This document shows, piece after piece, positions 62,755 through 64,000 of a DNA stretch of 64,000 bases. Numbering within the stretch: the stretch's first letter is position 1; every line of letters begins with the position of its first letter. The position numbers and the translations under genes were made by a program. The DNA is from Neodiprion pinetum (lineage: Eukaryota; Arthropoda; Insecta; Hymenoptera; Diprionidae). The notes under the pieces were generated by a model. That model saw only the letters and a list, made by a program, of their open reading frames with translations. It was not told where the DNA came from and did not search any database. The stretch is taken from the NCBI RefSeq assembly GCF_021155775.2, contig NC_060233.1, forward strand, positions 41,147,609 to 41,211,608, written 5' to 3'.

Positions 62755-64000
62755 CGTTTATTAGATCAATTTCACTATATAATCTTGGTATGAATAATGT
62801 AGATATTGGTGGTCATATGTAATGTATTATAGCATGATTAAGAAATAATAATAAAACGTATTACCTGTGAAATGCTTTGTCACAATGTTGAATAAAGTAT
62901 ACAGAATACAGAATTATCAACACATTATTTTTTATTGAAGATTTTTATGAAGCTGCGTCTGTGGTATCAGAACAATGCCCTTGCATAAGATGCCCTCGAA
63001 AAATTCATTAAGGCTACTTTTTATATTTACGTAAACATCATCCAATCTCTTTTCGCATTCTTATTTCTGTTGTAAAAATTAAAATCAAATCCTATCAACC
63101 ACTATAAAGGTAAACTCGTAATTTTGTATGAATATTGGTAATTGAAACTAGAGAGTCATGGATCCTTCGACTCTTATTCGTTATGTGCCACAACATTTTG
63201 CAGATTCCTGAAGTAGTGAAGAGTATAATACTGCGTACAGAACCAAATGAAGGGTATCAAACTGCATAAAAATAGAAATCGCATCCATCAGAGAGTGCTT
63301 GCAAAACACTGAGGATTAATTGGCTTTAGGAGAGCAAAATTATCGTGTGTTTATTTTAGAATACTTAAGGAGTTTGCTGACAGATTGAAATCAACGCATG
63401 AATTTTCTAGGGGTGTTAGCATCGTGTGACCAAAAATATTGTCTTAAACTGACGTTAATATGTGACTGGAAGACTATGATGCTACGATTCCCTGCGTTTT
63501 CTATAGTCTTAATGTTTATTTGTTTCAATGAAAAAAAAAAAAAAAACAAATACGATTGAAGAAAAGAACGGAAGTAGAACTAGGTTAAAACCTAATTGTG
63601 ATAAATTTCGGCAGATTTAAAATTTAAACAAGCACAATCCAAACTCTTGCCTTAAACATTCCTAGGCAACTATCTAACAAAGTATATGATACACATCACA
63701 GGACAAACAAAAACTAATTTGACGCTCACTAATCATCATCGGTAATTACAAGAATTCATTCAATATTGAGTATTAAGTATTTAATTCGTTCTATGTGACG
63801 TATTTAATATTATTAAATCAATGTGAGTAAAAATTTCATGTGCTCTGTGATGGACGTTATTTTAGTAAATTTTTTCATTCTAGTTTTAAGGCATAATTGA
63901 CCAATTCTGGTGTGAATGTGTAACTACTTATAACGTGGATAGAACAACTTTTTAAAAATAATTTTCAATAAATCACATAGTAGCCGAATAAATAGCTTAA
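62755..64000. other. 3' UTR and intergenic DNA to the window end
   Basis: After the two AATAAA signals (62850, 62891) the remaining 1.1 kb is AT-rich, with an A-run at 63532-63546. No coding frame, repeat unit or RNA gene is supported. Confidence 0.55.
62850..62855 (+). terminator. Poly(A) signal of the small 172-residue gene
   Basis: AATAAA about 95 bp after the stop; a second one follows at 62891. Confidence 0.5.

Overview
The window is nuclear DNA of an animal, almost certainly an insect. It is AT-rich, has GT-AG introns from about 60 bp to nearly 6 kb, TCAGT-type arthropod initiator motifs, AATAAA poly(A) signals, and single-copy genes whose products resemble insect and human orthologues along their full length. 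A hymenopteran is my guess from style only; nothing in the sequence proves the order. There are no bacterial operons, CRISPR arrays or rRNA genes, and I recognised no tRNA gene.

Layout, left to right. (1) 406-8997, +: last two coding exons of a class A GPCR (TM5 to the stop codon) around a 5.9 kb intron; its cytoplasmic tail is unusually long, about 750 residues. (2) 8998-13958: AT-rich intergenic DNA ending in a promoter-like zone. (3) 13959-15539, +: cytoplasmic tryptophanyl-tRNA synthetase, 3 exons. (4) 16933-30022, +: PPM1A/B-type PP2C phosphatase (Drosophila alphabet), with two candidate alternative last exons. (5) 30023-35884: gene-free AT-rich DNA. (6) 35885-39201, -: Atg14/Barkor, 9 exons. 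(7) 39964-43288, +: CPSF2/Cpsf100, 10 exons, divergent from Atg14. (8) 44096-45602, +: HSPBAP1-like JmjC protein, 4 exons. (9) 45.7-51.05 kb: a tandem satellite of thirteen units, each exactly 335 bp, with a decayed outlying copy and a broken right end, followed by a MITE-like element. (10) 51920-52644, -: CYB5D1. (11) 53468-55894, +: MBOAT7 (Drosophila farjavit), divergent from CYB5D1. (12) 55895-60258: intergenic, with a C-rich island near 57.6-57.9 kb. (13) 60259-61494, -: SRSF2/SC35. (14) 62067-62754, +: a small unrecognised 172-residue protein, divergent from SRSF2.

The genes are not one pathway. They cover signalling (GPCR, PP2C), translation (TrpRS), autophagy initiation (Atg14), pre-mRNA 3' processing and splicing (CPSF2, SRSF2), phosphoinositide acyl remodelling (MBOAT7), a putative 2-oxoglutarate oxygenase and a haem-domain protein. 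Three pairs are head-to-head with 0.57-0.82 kb between start codons, so shared promoter regions are likely. I rebuilt the exon structures by matching splice sites to reading frame. For every complete gene the exon lengths sum to an intact frame ending in a stop. The most unusual features are the satellite array between housekeeping genes, the in-frame stop-free MBOAT7 intron that could encode a membrane segment, and the alternative phosphatase C-termini.
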